Below, piece after piece: positions 61,582 to 64,000 of a DNA stretch of 64,000 bases (positions are counted from its first letter, which is position 1; each line of letters opens with the position of its first letter). The notes under the pieces were generated by a model. That model saw only the letters and a list, made by a program, of their open reading frames with translations. It was not told the origin of the DNA and ran no database searches. The stretch is taken from positions 5,022,001-5,086,000 of the forward strand of contig NZ_RJVJ01000001.1 of NCBI RefSeq assembly GCF_003751605.1, written 5' to 3'. Both the position numbers and the translations under genes were made by a program. The DNA comes from Kitasatospora cineracea (GTDB taxonomy: Bacteria; Actinomycetota; Actinomycetes; Streptomycetales; Streptomycetaceae).

Positions 61582-61614
61582 TCCGCCCGCGTCCGGCAGC
61601 CGGACGCGGGCGGA
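61582..61614. terminator. 14-bp hairpin after GH76
   Basis: TCCGCCCGCGTCCG pairs with CGGACGCGGGCGGA. It lies beyond the GH76 stop on the minus strand and is nearly the same sequence as the hairpin after GH3. Confidence 0.75.
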
Positions 61615-61632
61615 AGCGTGTGCGGGGGCGGC

Positions 61633-63489
61633 TCAGCCGTAGGCGTTGAACTCGGTGATCGACCACCACGAGCTGGACGTGCCGGTCTGCACGACCTTGA
61701 CGTAGCGGGCGTTGCGGGCGGGGAAGTCGACCGTCACGAGGGCGCCGGTGCCGCTGCCGGTCGCCACCGGGGAGCCCCAGGTCACGCCGTCCGAGGACAG
61801 GAACACCTGGTAGCCGCGGGCGTAGTCGTTCGCGCTGCCGGCCGAGTCCATGGTGATCCGTGCCAGCGGCCGCACCGCGCCCGTGTCCACCGTCACCGAC
61901 TGGCCCGACGCCATCGGCGTGCCCGACGACCAGCGCGAACCCGCCGACCCGTCCAGCATGTTGGCGGGCACGTCACCCCCGCCCGTCGCGGACGCCGACG
62001 CCGACCAGCCCGTGCGCGGCAGCAGGGCGAGGCCGCCTCCGGTGCCGCCGCCGGCGGCGTTGAGCAGGTCGAGGGCGCTCTGCTGGCAGCCGTAGTCGGT
62101 GCTGCCGGGGCCGCCGGCCCAGTGCGGGCCGTACTGGTCGAGCGGGTTGCGGTCCTTGGTGTAGGCGGAGTCCGCCCAGGTGCTCAGGGCCGGGGCGTAG
62201 GGGTGGTCGGGCAGTTGGGCGTTGAGCCGGCCCAGGCCGCGGGCGTAGGCGCCCTTGAAGGAGGGGCCGTCGCCGGTGCAGCCGTCGCCCTCGCCGGGTT
62301 CGCGCAGGACGCCGCCGCTGGTGAGGCGGGTGGTGGAGGCGTCGGCGAGGGTGCGGGCGGTGGTCAGCAGGGTCGCGTCGCCGGTGGCCCGGTAGAGCTC
62401 GGTGAGGCCGCCGAGGACCACGCCCTGGTTGTACGTCCAGGTGGGTTGGCCGTTGTTGGCGCAGGCGTCGTTCAGGCCGTCGTTGACCAGGTGGTCGGCG
62501 TTGACCATGCCGCTGCCCCGGAACCAGTTCCACTCGTCGCGGGCCCGCTGGAGGTAGGCGGTGTCGCCGGGGAGGCGGTTGTGCAGGGCGGCGGTGAGCT
62601 GGAGGAACAGTTCGTTGGTGACGGCGTTCTTGTAGTTGCCGTTGGTGCTCCAGCGCACGCCGCCGCCACAGGTGCCGTTCCAGTTGGCGTACATGTGGTC
62701 GGCGTCGGCGCGGGCGGTGTTCAGGTAGCGGCTGTCGCCGGTCAGGTCGTAGGCGGCGACCCAGGCCAGTCCCCACCAGCCGGTGTCGTCGAGGTACTCG
62801 TTGGTGAAGTTGCCGCCCTGGGCGTTGATGTTCTTGTCGTAGGTCTCGGCGATCGCGTAGGTGTAGCTGTTCATGCCGCTGACCCGGGCGTTGTCGATGA
62901 CCGCGGTCAGCGCGTTGGCGCCGGTCCACCAGCCGTTGCCGCCGAAGAGCCCCGTACCGCGGTCGAACGACATCATGAGCGCGGTCGCGGCGGCGGTGCG
63001 CCGGTCCCAGGCGTTCCAGGTGGTGCGCGCCCAGGGGGTGCAGGCGAGGGCGCCGCCGACCTGGCCGCAGGCCCGCAGGGCGCCGACGCCGCGGTTGTTC
63101 CAGTCGTCGACGTTGTACATCAGGGTGCGCCAACCGCTGCCGCCCGCGGGGACCTTGGTGTCGCCGAGCTTGCTGCCGCCGCTCCAGGTGCGGCCGCCGT
63201 CCATGGAGCGGTCCAGCCACACCTCGTCGCCGCCGGTGCCGCCGGTGATCGAGGCCCAGCCCATGGCGTCGGCGTCGTCGACGTGCAGCACGAGCGTGCG
63301 GCCGGAGAGCGCCGCGGAGACCGGCTGCCGGTCCTGCGGGCTGAGCGCGGGGTCACGGGTGTCGCAGTACTTGTTGCAGATCGCGGCGTCGGCGGCCGCG
63401 GCCGGCGTGGCGGTGAGGACGGCGCCGGGAAGGGCCGCGGCCAGGGCGGTGGCCAGTAGGGCGGCGCGCAGGGAACGGGACACAGGCAT
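61633..63489 (-). CDS. Secreted GH76 alpha-1,6-mannanase-like enzyme with F5/8 module
   Basis: 618 aa. Signal peptide about 1-33. The N-terminal ~110 residues form an added beta-rich region (LVLHVDDADAMGWASI). The GH76 domain follows with the paired catalytic aspartates in EYLDDTGWWGLAW near residues 235-236. The C-terminal ~130 residues are the third near-identical F5/8 copy. The family acts on alpha-1,6-mannans such as fungal cell walls. AGGAGC precedes the ATG. It is convergent with GH3. Confidence 0.88.
   Translation of the reverse strand: MPVSRSLRAALLATALAAALPGAVLTATPAAAADAAICNKYCDTRDPALSPQDRQPVSAALSGRTLVLHVDDADAMGWASITGGTGGDEVWLDRSMDGGRTWSGGSKLGDTKVPAGGSGWRTLMYNVDDWNNRGVGALRACGQVGGALACTPWARTTWNAWDRRTAAATALMMSFDRGTGLFGGNGWWTGANALTAVIDNARVSGMNSYTYAIAETYDKNINAQGGNFTNEYLDDTGWWGLAWVAAYDLTGDSRYLNTARADADHMYANWNGTCGGGVRWSTNGNYKNAVTNELFLQLTAALHNRLPGDTAYLQRARDEWNWFRGSGMVNADHLVNDGLNDACANNGQPTWTYNQGVVLGGLTELYRATGDATLLTTARTLADASTTRLTSGGVLREPGEGDGCTGDGPSFKGAYARGLGRLNAQLPDHPYAPALSTWADSAYTKDRNPLDQYGPHWAGGPGSTDYGCQQSALDLLNAAGGGTGGGLALLPRTGWSASASATGGGDVPANMLDGSAGSRWSSGTPMASGQSVTVDTGAVRPLARITMDSAGSANDYARGYQVFLSSDGVTWGSPVATGSGTGALVTVDFPARNARYVKVVQTGTSSSWWSITEFNAYG
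61639..62026 (-). repeat. F5/8-module repeat, copy 3 (inverted)
   Basis: Third copy on the opposite strand in GH76, near-identical to copies 1 and 2 in GH3. With them it forms inverted repeats about 350 bp apart. Confidence 0.9.
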
Positions 63490-63563
63490 GGGGGCTCCTG
63501 GATCGGGTGGGGTGGGGCGTGGGGGTGCCCCGGTGGGGTGGGGCGGTGTGCGGCGGTGCGGGC

Positions 63564-64000
63564 TCAGGCGGTGGGCAGCGTCCACTGCTGGGCCGGGGTG
63601 CCGTTGCAGTCGAAGAGCTGGAGTTGGATGCCGTCCGCCGTACCGGAGTTGGGCACGTCCAGGCAGCGGCCGGACTGCGGGTTGCGCAGCGCCCTGGCGG
63701 TGGCGTCGTAGGCCCACTGCTGGCCGGTGGAGCCGTTGCAGTCCCACAGCACGACGGGCGTGTTGTTGCCGGTGCCGCCGCCGGACGCGGACACACAGCG
63801 CCCGAAGATCCGCAGGGTGCCGTCGCCGGGGACGGTGACGGACTGGGCGGGCGAGCCGTTGCAGCTCCACGACTGGATGCGGTTGCCGTTCGCGGTGGCG
63901 GCGGCGTTGTCGTCCAGGCACTTGCCGGCCAGCGCCGAGGGGGCGGCGCCGGTGCGGGTGCGCGGCAGCGTCCACTGCTGGGCGGCGGTGTTGTTGCAGT
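63564..64000 (-). CDS. Protein with C-terminal ricin-type lectin (CBM13) domain, partial
   Basis: The last ~145 residues are visible and the rest lies off the right edge. Repeats with QxW motifs and Cys pairs are visible: SPAQSVTVPGDGTLR, GQQWAYDATARALR and PAQQWTLPTA, the beta-trefoil of CBM13/ricin-B. In streptomycetes this usually follows a secreted glycoside hydrolase or esterase. Its 3' end is 75 bp upstream of the GH76 start on the same strand, so these two could share a transcript. Confidence 0.82.
   Translation of the reverse strand, partial: CNNTAAQQWTLPRTRTGAAPSALAGKCLDDNAAATANGNRIQSWSCNGSPAQSVTVPGDGTLRIFGRCVSASGGGTGNNTPVVLWDCNGSTGQQWAYDATARALRNPQSGRCLDVPNSGTADGIQLQLFDCNGTPAQQWTLPTA

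Larger units (their letters stand above)
61293..61632. other. Non-coding gap between convergent GH3 and GH76 genes
   Basis: 340 bp holding two long hairpins with the same core and a short direct repeat CGTCCACGT; no gene is supported. It is flanked by inverted copies of the F5/8 module. Confidence 0.6.

Overview
The window is a stretch of a high-GC actinomycete chromosome. GC bias at third codon positions, GTG/TTG starts behind GGAGG-type sites, a CebR-type operator, SigE-family and RsbV/RsbW-type regulators, many secreted glycoside hydrolases and a modular NRPS/PKS all point to Streptomyces, Kitasatospora or a close relative. No rRNA, tRNA or CRISPR array was seen.

Layout. 1-7.3 kb: stress and phospho-signalling genes (a large PAS/histidine-kinase/receiver protein cut by the left edge, an STAS antagonist, an RsbW-like kinase, a flavin amine oxidase, a small membrane protein, a PP2C phosphatase). 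7.3-14.9 kb: a membrane-anchored receptor-like protein, a CebR-box-controlled ROK kinase, a JmjC-like oxygenase, and a TetR/PAP2 divergent pair. 15.0-17.0 kb: an intact IS5-type insertion sequence abutting galE. 17.1-29.0 kb: methyltransferase, MarR, BlaI/M56, a YncE-like propeller, TetR, a secreted serine protease, MFS/ArsR, a phosphotransferase-like protein, MFS. 29.2-36.2 kb: a carbohydrate-uptake locus, with a lipoprotein, two permeases, a LacI regulator and a CBM2-GH5 cellulase on one strand and an acetyl-xylan-esterase-like protein divergent across two LacI-type operators. 36.3-37.7 kb: a SigE-family sigma factor and a frameshifted membrane protein. 38.1-53.7 kb: a compact NRPS/PKS biosynthetic cluster. 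53.8-55.2 kb: a membrane protein and a GNAT. 55.7-64 kb: secreted GH16, GH3 and GH76 enzymes and the end of a ricin-type lectin protein.

The biosynthetic cluster is the main item of interest. It contains an ABC exporter, a 2,691-aa NRPS/PKS (condensation-domain remnant, serine-type A, T, C, acyl-ligase, KR, T), a KS-AT-ACP-TE protein, a short MbtH-like protein and a crotonyl-CoA carboxylase/reductase-like enzyme. It ends at an 18-bp perfect hairpin. The reading is a small seryl-(hydroxy)acyl-polyketide whose last extension uses an unusual CCR-derived extender. The AT carries AAAH where HAFH or YASH is usual, which fits. An in-frame TTA codon near the start of the NRPS suggests bldA control.

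Three genes (ROK kinase, membrane protein beside the sigma factor, KS-AT-ACP-TE) each carry a one-base frameshift that adding one base to a C4/G4 run would repair. This looks more like homopolymer undercalling in the assembly than three independent gene losses.
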